NCBI GenBank assembly: GCA_022448645.1
Contig: JAKVBZ010000034.1
Span: 1 to 49,761, forward strand
Origin: Pirellulaceae bacterium
Lineage (GTDB): Bacteria > Planctomycetota > Planctomycetia > Pirellulales > Pirellulaceae
DNA length: 49,761 nt
Direction of reading: 5' to 3'
Numbering within the stretch: position 1 is the first letter of the stretch; every line of letters starts with the position of its first letter. Below are positions 28,374 through 37,287 of the stretch, one piece after another. Under the pieces are notes generated by a model. That model worked only from the letters and a program-made list of their open reading frames with translations. It was not told the DNA's origin and made no database searches. A program made the position numbers and the translations under genes.

Positions 28374-28924
28374 ATGATGGCGAGTTAGTGATTGGGATCT
28401 CGGGTGGTGTCGCTGCCTATAAATCAGCGATTCTCGTTAGCCAACTAATACAATCTGGTGCCCGTGTGACCGTCGTCATGACCCCGGCGGCACAGCAATT
28501 TATCGGTTCGGCAACGTTTCAAGCATTGACCGGTCGCGCAGTCATCGACGACGTCTTCGACAAAGCCTATCCACTCGGTCCACATATCGAACTTGCTGAA
28601 CGGGCAGCACTGCTTTGTGTCGCACCGGCCACTGCCAACTTCTTGGCCAAGGCCGCCCATGGATTGGCTGACGACATACTGAGTACTCTTTATTTGTCAT
28701 TCACTGGCCCCGTTTTATTGGCGCCTGCCATGAACTGCGAAATGTGGGAAAAACCAGCAGTCCAGCGCAACGTTGCCAGGCTTAAGCAAGACGGTGCACA
28801 TCTTGTAGGCCCTGCGGAAGGTTGGTTGAGCTGCCGACGTAAAGGTGCCGGACGGATGGCCGAACCCAACGACATCGTACAAGCGATTAGGATTGCCTGG
28901 GACGAGACATGTCGCGAATCTTGA
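28370..28924 (+). CDS. coaC: Phosphopantothenoylcysteine decarboxylase (CoaC flavoprotein)
   Basis: This FMN enzyme decarboxylates 4'-phosphopantothenoylcysteine in coenzyme A synthesis. The 184 residues match the N-terminal half of the bifunctional CoaBC/Dfp: [12 protein letters not shown] for FMN binding, catalytic His72 in HIELAERA, the PAMNCEMW motif (119-126), and Cys155 in [14 protein letters not shown], the substrate-clamp cysteine. In most bacteria CoaB is fused to it; here the coaB gene is separate and overlaps it by 16 bases. The ATG overlaps the rpoZ stop (ATGA), so expression is coupled. Confidence 0.93.
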   Translation: MNDGELVIGISGGVAAYKSAILVSQLIQSGARVTVVMTPAAQQFIGSATFQALTGRAVIDDVFDKAYPLGPHIELAERAALLCVAPATANFLAKAAHGLADDILSTLYLSFTGPVLLAPAMNCEMWEKPAVQRNVARLKQDGAHLVGPAEGWLSCRRKGAGRMAEPNDIVQAIRIAWDETCRES

Positions 28925-29541
28925 TCACTTCCGGGCCCACGCGGCAATACCTAGATCCCGTCCGCTATCTAACCAACGCGTCTAGCGGGCGAATGGGAAG
29001 TGCTCTGGCCATAGCCATGCTGCAACGTGGTCACGAGGTTGACATCGTGAGCGGCCCTGTCGATGTGGACTACCCTCAGCAAGCTACCGTGCACCATGTC
29101 ATGTCAACAGAAGACATGTTAACCGTTTGTCGCGAATTGTTTCCATCTTGCGACGGATTAATCGGCACTGCAGCACCCTGCGATTACCGACCGGTCAAGG
29201 TCGCTACGAATAAAATCGCCAAGACCGGCGGGCCCTTGGAGCTACACCTGGTGGAAACTCCGGACATTGTTGCCACGCTGGGCAGCGAAAAATCTCATCA
29301 ATGGCTTGTTGGATTCGCCTTGGAAACCGAAGATCACCGTTTTCGTGCCATTACGAAAATGGAGCGCAAGAGCTGCGACCTAATAGTACTCAACGAACCG
29401 ACAGCCATGAATGCACCTGACAACCAAGTAGAACTGATTGACCGTTCCGGCAAGGTGATTGCCACGTTCGTGGGTCCGAAAACGGTTGTCGCGGCAGGGA
29501 TCGTACAAGTCATTCAAGAACGGCTTATCGATAACCAGTGA
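28909..29541 (+). CDS. coaB: Phosphopantothenate-cysteine ligase (CoaB)
   Basis: CoaB joins cysteine to 4'-phosphopantothenate, the step before CoaC. The 210 residues correspond to the C-terminal half of Coa[21 protein letters not shown] and SSGRMG, then GTAAPCDYRP, TNKIAK (the catalytic Lys region), FALET and the C-terminal VGPK. It overlaps coaC by 16 bases in another frame, so the bifunctional protein of other bacteria is split into two coupled genes here. The ligase lacks nothing I can recognise and should be active. Confidence 0.92.
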   Translation: MSRILITSGPTRQYLDPVRYLTNASSGRMGSALAIAMLQRGHEVDIVSGPVDVDYPQQATVHHVMSTEDMLTVCRELFPSCDGLIGTAAPCDYRPVKVATNKIAKTGGPLELHLVETPDIVATLGSEKSHQWLVGFALETEDHRFRAITKMERKSCDLIVLNEPTAMNAPDNQVELIDRSGKVIATFVGPKTVVAAGIVQVIQERLIDNQ

Positions 29542-29794
29542 ACTTCATCTGATGACTCTACGCCTGAAAATCTGGCATGCGAAGCGCATTAATCTCCAGG
29601 TTTTCACCTCGAAGACACCTAATTTGTGAGCTTCCGTGCTGCAACCGCGGCCCAACCGGAGACTCGATATTCGATGCTGGATAGCGGATCTGGGATAGAC
29701 CATGTGGAATGCGGGCACGCTGAAGCTCTCAACCCTGAACCGCTAACCCGGTTGAACACACAGCCGGGCTGGAGAAGGTCAGCAGACACACCAA

Positions 29795-30187
29795 TCAGGT
29801 GTCAATGACCTGTAGCTGTTCGGGAAGCCGGCACACATTCCCGTCTTGATCAACACATGCAATTTGACTACTCCCTTCGGCTAACAATTCACCGTCACAA
29901 GTGATTCGATAGGCATGTTCAATTCGAGCCCCTTTGGCTCGAGTCGTCGTGGTCGTCAACGTGATGATATCATCGTAGTTCGCCGGGCGAAAATAACGAC
30001 ATTGGATATTGGACACGACCAACATCCATCCCTGCTGCTCGATCTCACGGTAGCTCAGTCCAGCAGCACGCAATAATTCGATACGGCCCATCTCGAAGTA
30101 GTTAAAATAATTCGCGTGATGTACCCGGCCTTGAGCGTCCGTTTCTTGATAGCGGACGCGAATTTCAATTTCATGTTGACGAAGCAT
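29795..30187 (-). CDS. YbgC-like acyl-CoA thioesterase (hotdog fold)
   Basis: The 130-residue protein is a single hotdog domain of the 4-hydroxybenzoyl-CoA thioesterase/YbgC family, which hydrolyses acyl-CoA or acyl-carrier-protein thioesters. The motif YQETDAQGRVHHANYFNYFE near residues 11-30 contains the catalytic aspartate and the conserved HHxNY, followed by the usual FRPANYDD loop. The frame extends to 30289, but the ATG at 30187 gives the family N-terminus (RQHEIEIRVRYQETD), and a GGGTGA site precedes it. In enterobacteria YbgC belongs to the tol-pal operon; none is visible here. The physiological substrate is unknown. Confidence 0.88.
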   Translation of the reverse strand: MLRQHEIEIRVRYQETDAQGRVHHANYFNYFEMGRIELLRAAGLSYREIEQQGWMLVVSNIQCRYFRPANYDDIITLTTTTTRAKGARIEHAYRITCDGELLAEGSSQIACVDQDGNVCRLPEQLQVIDT

Positions 30188-30494
30188 GATCACCCACGGT
30201 AACGCTGGCCCATCGTTGATTCGGACGACAAAACGAGTCTTCCAACGTATCAGGCTGGAACAAGACACACAAGCAAGTACGAATTGCAAGCTTCCTCATG
30301 TATTTCAGGAGGATGCAGTGACGCCTAGCGAATCGAAGCAGACAGACGCCACATTGACTCCATCAACCAGGAACTCTATAGTTGACCTCCGCGAGGTCAG
30401 GTCCCACGGATTCGTTAACTCACCGGTTTTGTAACGTGATACGATTTCCGTGGCGGTTGAGTTTTTCCGGGCTACAGTTCCTTCTGGATACAAC

Positions 30495-30986
30495 ATGAGC
30501 ATTGGTGACGGGACGGGCACTGACTACACCACGGCGCGAGGCCGCAGCTATCCAACTTTGCGACAGTTCACCGTTTTCCTGGAAAACCGTGTGGGGCAAC
30601 TTCTGGAAGTGGTGCGAAGATTTGAAGGCAGCAAGGTACGAATCGTATCCTTATCGATTCATGACTCAACGGAATGTGCCTTCGTACGCTTTTTATTGAG
30701 CCACCCAGAGCAAGGCCGTGAAATCCTAGAACGGGCAGGATTACCCTTAATTGAAACCGATTTGATTGGTGTCGAACTTCCAGAAGGCCCTCAGCCGCTG
30801 TTACGAGTCTGCACCGCATTGCTGCAGGCAGAGATAAATATTGTGCAAGCCTATCCCTTGTTGCTCCGACCCCATGGCGAACCCGCCGTAGCACTCATGG
30901 TCGACAACATCGAAATGGCCCTAGACACGCTCGACGGTAAAGGGTTCGTCATGATCACCGAAGGCGACCTGTCGGACGTCGACTAA
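30495..30986 (+). CDS. Tandem ACT domain protein
   Basis: The 163-residue protein has two ACT-like modules: residues about 20-85, starting LRQFTVFLENRVGQLLEVVR, and about 90-155 with the GEPAVALMVDNIEMALDTL strand. ACT domains usually bind amino acids and act as allosteric sensors. No catalytic domain is attached, so this resembles the small stand-alone ACT regulators known from other bacteria. A GTG at 30450 gives a longer form, but the ATG at 30495 begins the recognisable sequence. Its ligand is unknown, and no amino acid pathway gene is adjacent. Confidence 0.75.
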   Translation: MSIGDGTGTDYTTARGRSYPTLRQFTVFLENRVGQLLEVVRRFEGSKVRIVSLSIHDSTECAFVRFLLSHPEQGREILERAGLPLIETDLIGVELPEGPQPLLRVCTALLQAEINIVQAYPLLLRPHGEPAVALMVDNIEMALDTLDGKGFVMITEGDLSDVD

Positions 30987-31119
30987 AGACGGTTTCAAAC
31001 ACCTTTATTGGAAGTGTACGATGGCCTTATCAGGTCGTCATACAGCCTGACGAAACCACCTCCAAACCATCATCGTGCACGATGACGGTTCTGCTGAATC
31101 CTTCATTGAGACATTACTG

Positions 31120-31800
31120 ATGGCGATTCAAGTTACATGCTCTGGTTGTCACGCTCGCTTCAAGGTCAGTGACAAATACGCTGGTCGGAAGGGTCCGTGT
31201 CCTAAGTGCAAAGCGGAAATCACGGTTCCTGATGCGGCTGAAGAAGTCGTCATTAAATCCCACGACGAGTTTGGAGGAGCTCGTGATGCAGGCGGCAAGC
31301 TAGTATTGAAACCGCTGGAACGCAAAGAAACACCTCTGACACCACTGCTCATCGGTGGAGTCATCCTGATCATCGCAGCCGTTTGCGCAGCCGTTTTTTA
31401 TATTCGCGCATCTTTTCCAAACGGCAACGTACCACAGATCTACAAAATACTAGGGGCTGTCCTCATGGCTCCTCCCTTAGCCTTTGCTGGATACTCGTTT
31501 TTGAGAGACCACGAATTGGAACCTTATCGGGGACCAAGTTTGGTATTGCGGATATCCATATGCGCTATCGTTTACGCCATCCTATGGGGCGCCTTGGCAG
31601 TCACCGCCCCATTCTTCTTCGGTACGGAACCTTTGGAAATTTGGAGCGAGTTCTTCCTCCTGGCTCCGTTTGTCGTCATCGGCACACTCACTTCTCTCGC
31701 CACATTGGATTTGACACCCACCAACGCATTTTTCCACTATGCTTTTTATTTAGTGACCACCGTTGTCTTACGTTTGATCGTGAGACTCTCTGCATTTTGA
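31120..31800 (+). CDS. Zinc-ribbon membrane protein
   Basis: The 226-residue protein starts with a short zinc ribbon: CSGCHARFKVSDKYAGRKG, then CPKC, four cysteines in two CxxC knuckles. This is a module commonly seen at the N-terminus of planctomycete membrane proteins. A charged linker follows, then about five membrane helices (from about 75-96 to the C-terminus, including LTPLLIGGVILIIAAVCAAV and VVTTVVLRLIV-like stretches). The frame opens at 31075; the ATG at 31120 begins the ribbon. I cannot assign a function; the same ribbon occurs on kinases and secretion-like proteins. Confidence 0.72.
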   Translation: MAIQVTCSGCHARFKVSDKYAGRKGPCPKCKAEITVPDAAEEVVIKSHDEFGGARDAGGKLVLKPLERKETPLTPLLIGGVILIIAAVCAAVFYIRASFPNGNVPQIYKILGAVLMAPPLAFAGYSFLRDHELEPYRGPSLVLRISICAIVYAILWGALAVTAPFFFGTEPLEIWSEFFLLAPFVVIGTLTSLATLDLTPTNAFFHYAFYLVTTVVLRLIVRLSAF

Positions 31801-31815
31801 ATAGGTTTTAGCACC

Positions 31816-33195
31816 GTGTCAGAGATTCTGGACATTCCAGAAATTCAAGCGCTCGCCAGACACTCGGGACTGGTCCGCATCCCCCAGGAAATTGACGTTC
31901 CCCTGACATCGCGAGTTGGTCGCTTAATCGACACAGCCGCCTTTCGTCGGCTGGCACGCATTAGTCAGTTGGGCCTCGTTTCACTCGTCTACCCGGCCGC
32001 CCACCATACTCGGTTTGAACACTCGCTGGGCGTTTATCGAATGACGTTGCTCTTCGTGAGACAGCTGGGCCTGGAAGAACGATTTCGAACGCAAGTCACC
32101 ACCTCAGAGGTAGAAAGCCTCATTGTCGCCGCACTTCTACACGACCTGGGACACTGGCCTTTTTGCCATCCTATCGAAGACATGAAGCTGCCCGATGTCT
32201 CCCACCACGAAGCATTCGCACGCGAATTCTTGCGAGACGACGATGTCGTTACCGCACTTGATGAAGATTGGGACGTGACACCAGAAGACGTCGAAATACT
32301 GCTCACTGGCAAACCAATGAACCCCGGTCACAAGATCCTGCAAAGCATCCTGTCAGGTCCCATTGATGTGGACAAAATGGACTACCTCATGCGAGACAGT
32401 CTGCATGCAGGTGTTCCCTATGGCCGAAACTTTGACCAACAGCGATTAATCGGTAGCTTGACACTCAATGAGTCTGCGGATGGCCTGGCTATCACAGACA
32501 AAGGAAAAACCGCTGCAGAACTCATGGTGTTCGCCCGATATGTCATGTTCAGTGAAGTCTATTGGCACCATGCGGTCCGTTCCGCCACTGCCATGCTGCA
32601 ACGAGCGTTTTACATGCTGCATAGAAACCTGAACCTGGACCTTCTGTTCCGCATGACAGAAAGTGATTTCATTGACTGTTGTCTAGCCCAAGCCAAGGAC
32701 ACTTCAAGTGAGAGTCTATTACAGGGACTATTTGGTGCCACCCGCTGTCTTTACAAGCGAGTTTCTGAGTACAGTTGTTTCCAACACGGAGACATTTATG
32801 CGCAACTGGCCCGTCTCCCCTACCCGCAACTAGTTACGTGTGGAGACAAATTGGCAGCGATCCTGCAAGAACGAATGTCGTGCCCAGTAGCGGCTCATAT
32901 GGTTTTGATCGATGCTCCTCCTGTCAAACGTGAAATAGAATTCAACATCGAAGTCTATTTTTCCAAGGAACAATGTTATCGACAGTTGGGCGAAGTTTCG
33001 CCGGTCGTAAAAACGTTGGCTCACCAACAGTTCGACGACTATGTCAAACGCGTGCGAGTCTTTATGCATCCCAGTCTCGCCGACAACTGCCGTCAAATCT
33101 CAGACTTTGACGATTTGGTATTGGAAGCTGCCAATTCGACGCTCGAAAATGAAGCATCTAGCACAGCTCGTTCCGGTGATCAGACGGTCGCGTAG
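31816..33195 (+). CDS. HD domain phosphohydrolase (dGTPase/SAMHD1-like)
   Basis: The 459-residue protein has an HD domain in the layout of SAMHD1-type dNTP triphosphohydrolases: His69 in HTRFEHSLGVY, the His109-Asp110 pair in LLHDLGHWPF, His129/His130 nearby, and the conserved DVDKMDYLMRD (184-194), which supplies the last metal ligand. Such enzymes cleave nucleoside triphosphates or related compounds using divalent metal. The C-terminal roughly 200 residues are helical and of unknown role. The start codon is GTG, right after the zinc-ribbon gene (15 bases), so the two may be one transcript. The substrate is unproven. Confidence 0.87.
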   Translation: MSEILDIPEIQALARHSGLVRIPQEIDVPLTSRVGRLIDTAAFRRLARISQLGLVSLVYPAAHHTRFEHSLGVYRMTLLFVRQLGLEERFRTQVTTSEVESLIVAALLHDLGHWPFCHPIEDMKLPDVSHHEAFAREFLRDDDVVTALDEDWDVTPEDVEILLTGKPMNPGHKILQSILSGPIDVDKMDYLMRDSLHAGVPYGRNFDQQRLIGSLTLNESADGLAITDKGKTAAELMVFARYVMFSEVYWHHAVRSATAMLQRAFYMLHRNLNLDLLFRMTESDFIDCCLAQAKDTSSESLLQGLFGATRCLYKRVSEYSCFQHGDIYAQLARLPYPQLVTCGDKLAAILQERMSCPVAAHMVLIDAPPVKREIEFNIEVYFSKEQCYRQLGEVSPVVKTLAHQQFDDYVKRVRVFMHPSLADNCRQISDFDDLVLEAANSTLENEASSTARSGDQTVA

Positions 33196-33610
33196 GAACA
33201 TAAAATCCGCCAACAAACAGGTGGATCTAACGTATTTGAATAGTCTCGCCTCAAGTTTTGAACCATTTGGTAAAGGAGATCACACAAACGGTCTGGTGGT
33301 CTCTAATGACGGGCATCTCTGAAAACCTCCAAGCGGCAAACTCCAGTTACCTTTCAAGCCGATCACAGGCGCTCAATGCCGTTAACAAACAAGGCTTCTG
33401 CCCACAGTCAAATTACCAATCCATCCTTCGAAATGGTTTCATCACACCCTCGTAGCCGGGGCCGAACATTCGCTGACACCGGATGGGTTCTTGCCGGCCG
33501 ACTACGAGATGAATAGGATCACGGACAAAGCCGAAGCGTGAGTGAAGCCTTTCTATCCTCCTGTGGGCTTCCACATTTCAATAAGTTCACACTATTTCAA
33601 GGATCCTTGC
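33196..33610. other. Intergenic region before the VOC-like gene
   Basis: 415 bases between the HD gene and the VOC-like start. Open frames at 33041-33322 and 33258-33455 overlap each other and show no protein-like pattern. An AAGGA site at about 33599-33603 serves the ATG at 33611. Nothing else is evident. Confidence 0.4.
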
Positions 33611-33955
33611 ATGGAATTTTCACATATTGGACTGGTCTCTGACCTTAAGCGAGAAGGTGAAGTTCTCGTCAATGAAACTCGCGTCTGGATAACAGATTTC
33701 ACCCAGCATCCATTTTGCGTCGAATGGCTACGATACGAATCCGATTCGCCCGTGACGGGACCGCTCCGCACCGAACCGCACATCGCTTTCCAGGTGGATT
33801 CTATCGCCGAAGCTGCCGCTGGAATGACGGTTCTTCTGGAACCGTTCACACCACTTCCTGGCGTGCAAGTTGGTTTTTACGAGACAGAAGACGGAGTCTG
33901 CGTGGAATTCATAGAAGACAACAGAGAACCTAGTGATAACTCGCGTCAAGAATGA
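33611..33955 (+). CDS. VOC-like (glyoxalase fold) small protein
   Basis: The 114-residue product resembles one half of a vicinal oxygen chelate protein. There is a beta-start FSHIGLVSD with His at residue 4, then PHIAFQVDSIAEAAAG and the C-terminal strand GVCVEFIEDN, whose Glu sits where VOC proteins keep a metal ligand. Other ligand positions are hard to place, so it may be a metal-free member. The frame extends to 33542, but the ATG at 33611 has an AAGGA site and starts at the fold. Functions in this superfamily range from isomerases to resistance proteins; none can be assigned. Confidence 0.65.
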   Translation: MEFSHIGLVSDLKREGEVLVNETRVWITDFTQHPFCVEWLRYESDSPVTGPLRTEPHIAFQVDSIAEAAAGMTVLLEPFTPLPGVQVGFYETEDGVCVEFIEDNREPSDNSRQE

Positions 33956-34099
33956 CGTGGCTAGAGAGTGCTAGATCAGTAGGTAACCGGTGTAACGGAA
34001 AACTGGTAGGTGTCGGCATGGTAGCCCCCCCTGACCACTTACAAAACGCTCACACCCAAACGCACCACCAGCGCATCCCACGATTTACCTTCATCGACC

Positions 34100-34816
34100 A
34101 TGAGCCAACCACAAATTATCTGCGTGCTGGGCATGCACCGCACCGGTACCAGCTGTCTCACCGGGTCACTGCAGGCTGCCGGGTTGCACTTAGGCAAGCA
34201 CTCCACCTGGAACAAATACAATCTCCGTGGAAATCGGGAGAACCGGGACTTTGTTAACTTCCACGAAGACCTGCTAGCCGCTAACAAAGCCAGCTGGGAC
34301 AATCCTCCGCGAAAGCTCAGGTATAGTACCTCAGACCTTGAGCAGGCCCGTGAACTGGTAGCTGGGTTCGGTGACAAACGCTGGGGATTCAAAGACCCCC
34401 GCACTATCCTGGCACTGGCCGTCTGGAACCAGGTGATCCCCAACGTGCAATACGTTGGCATTTTCCGCCACCCACTGGCGGTGCTAGATTCCCTGCAACA
34501 ACGCGACGCGAGCATCACGAGAAAGACCTGCCTGCAACTTTGGCTTCACTACAACCGACTGCTGTACTGCGAATTCCGTCGTCGCCCTTTTCCATTGCTC
34601 TGTTTTGACTGGGACAAGCAGACTTTCCACGAAAAACTCAACAAGGTCATTGCTGGCTTAGGTTTAAACCCACTAGCTCCCGATCAACGATTTTACAGCA
34701 ACGAGTTGCACAACTTTTCGTCGGACCAGAATCCAGCGCTGCCCTGGCGGCTGCACAGGCTGTACTCGAAATTGCGCAGAGCTTGTAATCAGCGTCGAGT
34801 TGGTGTTTTTACGTGA
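34100..34816 (+). CDS. Sulfotransferase family protein
   Basis: The 238-residue protein begins with the PAPS-binding loop of sulfotransferases (CVLGMHRTGTSCLTGSLQ, about 8-25), which grips the 5'-phosphosulfate of the donor. Near residue 95 GFKDPRT provides the conserved Lys-Asp-Pro-Arg element, and near 118 there is the FRHPLAVLDSL segment, the 3'-phosphate-binding Arg-x-x-x-x-x-x-Ser pattern. These enzymes move sulfate to sugars, tyrosines or lipids. The acceptor is unknown. It lies upstream of the AdoMetDC-SET operon in the same direction, with a 417-base gap. Confidence 0.85.
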   Translation: MSQPQIICVLGMHRTGTSCLTGSLQAAGLHLGKHSTWNKYNLRGNRENRDFVNFHEDLLAANKASWDNPPRKLRYSTSDLEQARELVAGFGDKRWGFKDPRTILALAVWNQVIPNVQYVGIFRHPLAVLDSLQQRDASITRKTCLQLWLHYNRLLYCEFRRRPFPLLCFDWDKQTFHEKLNKVIAGLGLNPLAPDQRFYSNELHNFSSDQNPALPWRLHRLYSKLRRACNQRRVGVFT

Positions 34817-35233
34817 CTGTATTAGCCGATTCAACAACCCGAAAAAACCAGTAAAGTTTTTGACGTTTTCATTGGTTCACCACAAAGTAGACAACCACTC
34901 ATGGAGCCCTGAAGTATTGCCAACCGTTTAAACATTGAAAGCATTACGATACGATCCATTCCTATCCCTTTGTTCCAAGTCCGCTAAAAGAAATGCCTTG
35001 CCGAATGCAAACCCGGCAGATAGACATTCATTTTCCGACACGACTGCCCTCCAATGTTTTCGAGTCCCCATCAGTTGGAGACAAAACTCGACCACTAAGA
35101 GCACTTCTAGAAGTTCGGAAGACCCCAACAAACCCTCACCGAAAAGACATCTTACAAGGCACTCCGCGAAAAGCTACAATCCCGTGCGTACAATGTCCAG
35201 CAAGCAGCTGCAAGTTGCAAATTCCCTTTCCTC
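34817..35233. other. Upstream region of the AdoMetDC-SET operon
   Basis: 417 bases. Frames at 34935-35312 and 34993-35283 run out of phase into the operon's first gene and look like chance. The frame of the first gene itself is open back to 35111 with a protein-like stretch (TEKTSYKALREKLQS) but no ATG, GTG or TTG before the TAG at 35108. A promoter is expected; only a lone TTGACG at 34860 was noticed. Confidence 0.35.
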
Positions 35234-36187
35234 GTGGACGTGTTTACCTCAATGGCCCCCACAGGTACGCATATTCTGGCTGATTACTCAGGTTGCGACT
35301 CAGCCATCTTGAACAATTGTGCTGCGGTTGAAGACCTGCTTGTCAACACCGTGGCAGCATCCGGTGCCACAGTGATTGACCGCAAATCACATTGTGCCGA
35401 AGACAGTGGTGTGATCGGCGTGGCCGTGCTTCAGAATTCGCGACTATCGATTCACACCTGGCCCAACGATCGCTATGCGGCCGCCGATTTCTTCACATAT
35501 GGCACCTGTGACTCGCACAACGCCCTTGCCGTACTCGAAGCCGGTTTGAGTGCGAAATCATCCAAAACCGTGGTGCTCGAACGTGGGCTGCCTGGAACGT
35601 CAAAAATAAGAGTTTTTGGTCACCGTGCCATGGATCGCATTATCGTCGACTGCAGCAGTTCTGCGCTGCCTGAAACCGTAAGAGTCGATAGATCTCCGGG
35701 CCGAGGGCTTGGTCTGTTTGTTACGCGTACTTTCGGGCCGACCGACCTAGTCTATGAGACGTCGATGCGGCTGGCAAGCTTTGACACCGAATACGTCATG
35801 CAATCCGATGTCGGCGAATCTGTTCTGACTGCAGACCAGCTTGGCAGTGAATTAACTATCTCGGCAGTGGAGGACTTTCCCAGCCATATTCGTGACGCTC
35901 TAATCGCCAACTATGGACTCGATGACCCGTCATCCATCTTGCTTCGCGACAAGTTGACGAACGGTGGAAAACGAGAAGTGCTGGTCACAACTTTTGACGG
36001 ACTTATGAATCATTCGCAAAATGCAAACGTGACAGTCGAACCGGTAACGAGCGTTCGCTTCGAAGACGGCGAGCCTGTTTGGATCATTCGAATCGTAGCG
36101 CTGCGGTCTATCGCTACTGGTGACGAACTCTTCTGGGACTACTCTGAGGCATCCAGCTTCATCCCGCCGAAACATTGGCTCCCATGA
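35234..36187 (+). CDS. Degenerate AdoMetDC domain fused to a SET methyltransferase domain (copy 1)
   Basis: 317 residues in two parts. Residues 9-120 align with S-adenosylmethionine decarboxylase (GTHILADYSGCD, GATVIDRKSHC, RLSIHTWP). Active enzymes cut between Glu and Ser of an ESHLSIHTWPE-type motif to make a pyruvoyl group. Here that reads N68-S69-R70, so the Ser remains but its Glu and His neighbours are changed, and the proton-donor Cys of FTCG is Y89 (FTYG). His74 is kept. Residues about 148-303 are a SET domain: RSPGRGLGLF (153-162), FDGLMNHSQNANV with NHS at 259-261, and the final GDELFWDY (296-303), the tyrosine typical of lysine methyltransferases. The stop overlaps the next start (ATGA). 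A GTG start is used; an ATG at 35252 is the alternative. Confidence 0.85.
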   Translation: MDVFTSMAPTGTHILADYSGCDSAILNNCAAVEDLLVNTVAASGATVIDRKSHCAEDSGVIGVAVLQNSRLSIHTWPNDRYAAADFFTYGTCDSHNALAVLEAGLSAKSSKTVVLERGLPGTSKIRVFGHRAMDRIIVDCSSSALPETVRVDRSPGRGLGLFVTRTFGPTDLVYETSMRLASFDTEYVMQSDVGESVLTADQLGSELTISAVEDFPSHIRDALIANYGLDDPSSILLRDKLTNGGKREVLVTTFDGLMNHSQNANVTVEPVTSVRFEDGEPVWIIRIVALRSIATGDELFWDYSEASSFIPPKHWLP

Positions 36188-37287
36188 AAACAGTCCAGCG
36201 AACAGCACGCGATCCGCACCGGACACCGCTGCAACTTTGGCGGCCTAATGCAGACTTCAAGGCCGACTGGTTCGAGATTGAGCTACGACTGGACACGCCG
36301 AACCTTGTCCCAACTGAATCTAGAATTCGCGTGGACATGTTGACTTCAGCGTTACCGCTGCTCCGCTGTCCCGAGGTTACCTTCCGGCCACTGGCCGCAG
36401 AGCAAATGTTGGTTTCGATCACGAGTCCCGATGCGCAGATAAACATACGAGTCAGTCCACACGTCATCGCCCTCGACGTGCACGTGATTGAGAACGCCGA
36501 GGCAGCCGTGCGGTTTTGCGAGAACGTCGATGGCACATGTTGTAGCCATCTCAATCGTGTACGAACCATGCCCAACGGCGAATGGGGACCATTCTTACCA
36601 CTCGACAGTGGCTACCTGTTTGGTCGGGTGGTCGAGAGCCACGAAAGTTCTTTTCAAACAATCAAAGTCGCCGAACACCCCATCTCTGGTCGAGCACTGC
36701 TGCTCAGTCGAGAGATACAGTTCGGAGCCCTAGACGAAGAAATCTTCAGTGCCACCATGGTGTCCCACGCGATCCATGACGATGTCACCCGAGTTTTGAT
36801 TCTTGGTGGCGGCGATTGCGGCGTGCTGCGCCAGGTTTTGTCCAGATCCGTAAAACGTGTGGTGATGGTAGAGCTGGACGAAGATGTACTAACGTTCTGT
36901 CGAGAACATTTCCCAAAGGTAGTCGGTGATGCACCCGAAGACCCTCGCACAGAACTGCGTTTCGAAGACGCATTCGAATACCTAGCCACGTGTGACGAAC
37001 GATTTGACCTCGTACTGTCCGACCTGCCAGACACTCCGATCGGCGACTTTTCGCTCGATGACCAGATCGAACTCATGAGCCGCGTTCTTGCTGACAATGG
37101 TTCTTTGGGAACGCATGCACAGTATACGAAATTTGATGGGGCGTACGAATCCGAGCCCATCATTGCTGCCATTTCAAGACGGTTTGAAACGGTGGAGGTC
37201 ACTCGCCGAGTCATTCCCTCGTATCAAGATCAAATCTGGCTCTTCGTGCGGGCCAACGGTCTGAGAACGGAAGCGAGGCGTATATGA
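36184..37287 (+). CDS. Divergent spermidine synthase-like protein
   Basis: 367 residues. The C-terminal two thirds (about 135-355) follow the aminopropyltransferase fold: VLILGGGDCG (204-213; usually GGGDGG), the acidic VELDEDVL (229-236), RFEDAFEYL (259-267) and LVLSDLPDTP (276-285), which keeps an Asp at the catalytic strand. The segment usually reading LDG...Q...DE..YHE is here LSREIQFGALDEEIFSATM: Gln and DE remain, but the Tyr-His-Glu block is gone, so the classic reaction is doubtful. Residues about 78-118 (SITSPDAQINIRVSPHVIAL and on) match the spacing of the AdoMetDC core with no catalytic residue left. The ATG at 36184 overlaps the previous stop. Weak homology; function unknown. Confidence 0.72.
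   Translation: MKTVQRTARDPHRTPLQLWRPNADFKADWFEIELRLDTPNLVPTESRIRVDMLTSALPLLRCPEVTFRPLAAEQMLVSITSPDAQINIRVSPHVIALDVHVIENAEAAVRFCENVDGTCCSHLNRVRTMPNGEWGPFLPLDSGYLFGRVVESHESSFQTIKVAEHPISGRALLLSREIQFGALDEEIFSATMVSHAIHDDVTRVLILGGGDCGVLRQVLSRSVKRVVMVELDEDVLTFCREHFPKVVGDAPEDPRTELRFEDAFEYLATCDERFDLVLSDLPDTPIGDFSLDDQIELMSRVLADNGSLGTHAQYTKFDGAYESEPIIAAISRRFETVEVTRRVIPSYQDQIWLFVRANGLRTEARRI

Noticed and set aside
29542..29794. Possible gene or repeat between coaB and the thioesterase
   Set aside because: A 60-codon frame crosses the region but has no ribosome-binding site or protein-like pattern; no exact repeat or terminator was found.
34935..35312. 125-codon plus-strand frame overlapping the start of the first AdoMetDC-SET gene
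   Set aside because: It is in another frame from the real domain, and its composition (Ser, Pro, Gln, Arg) looks random.
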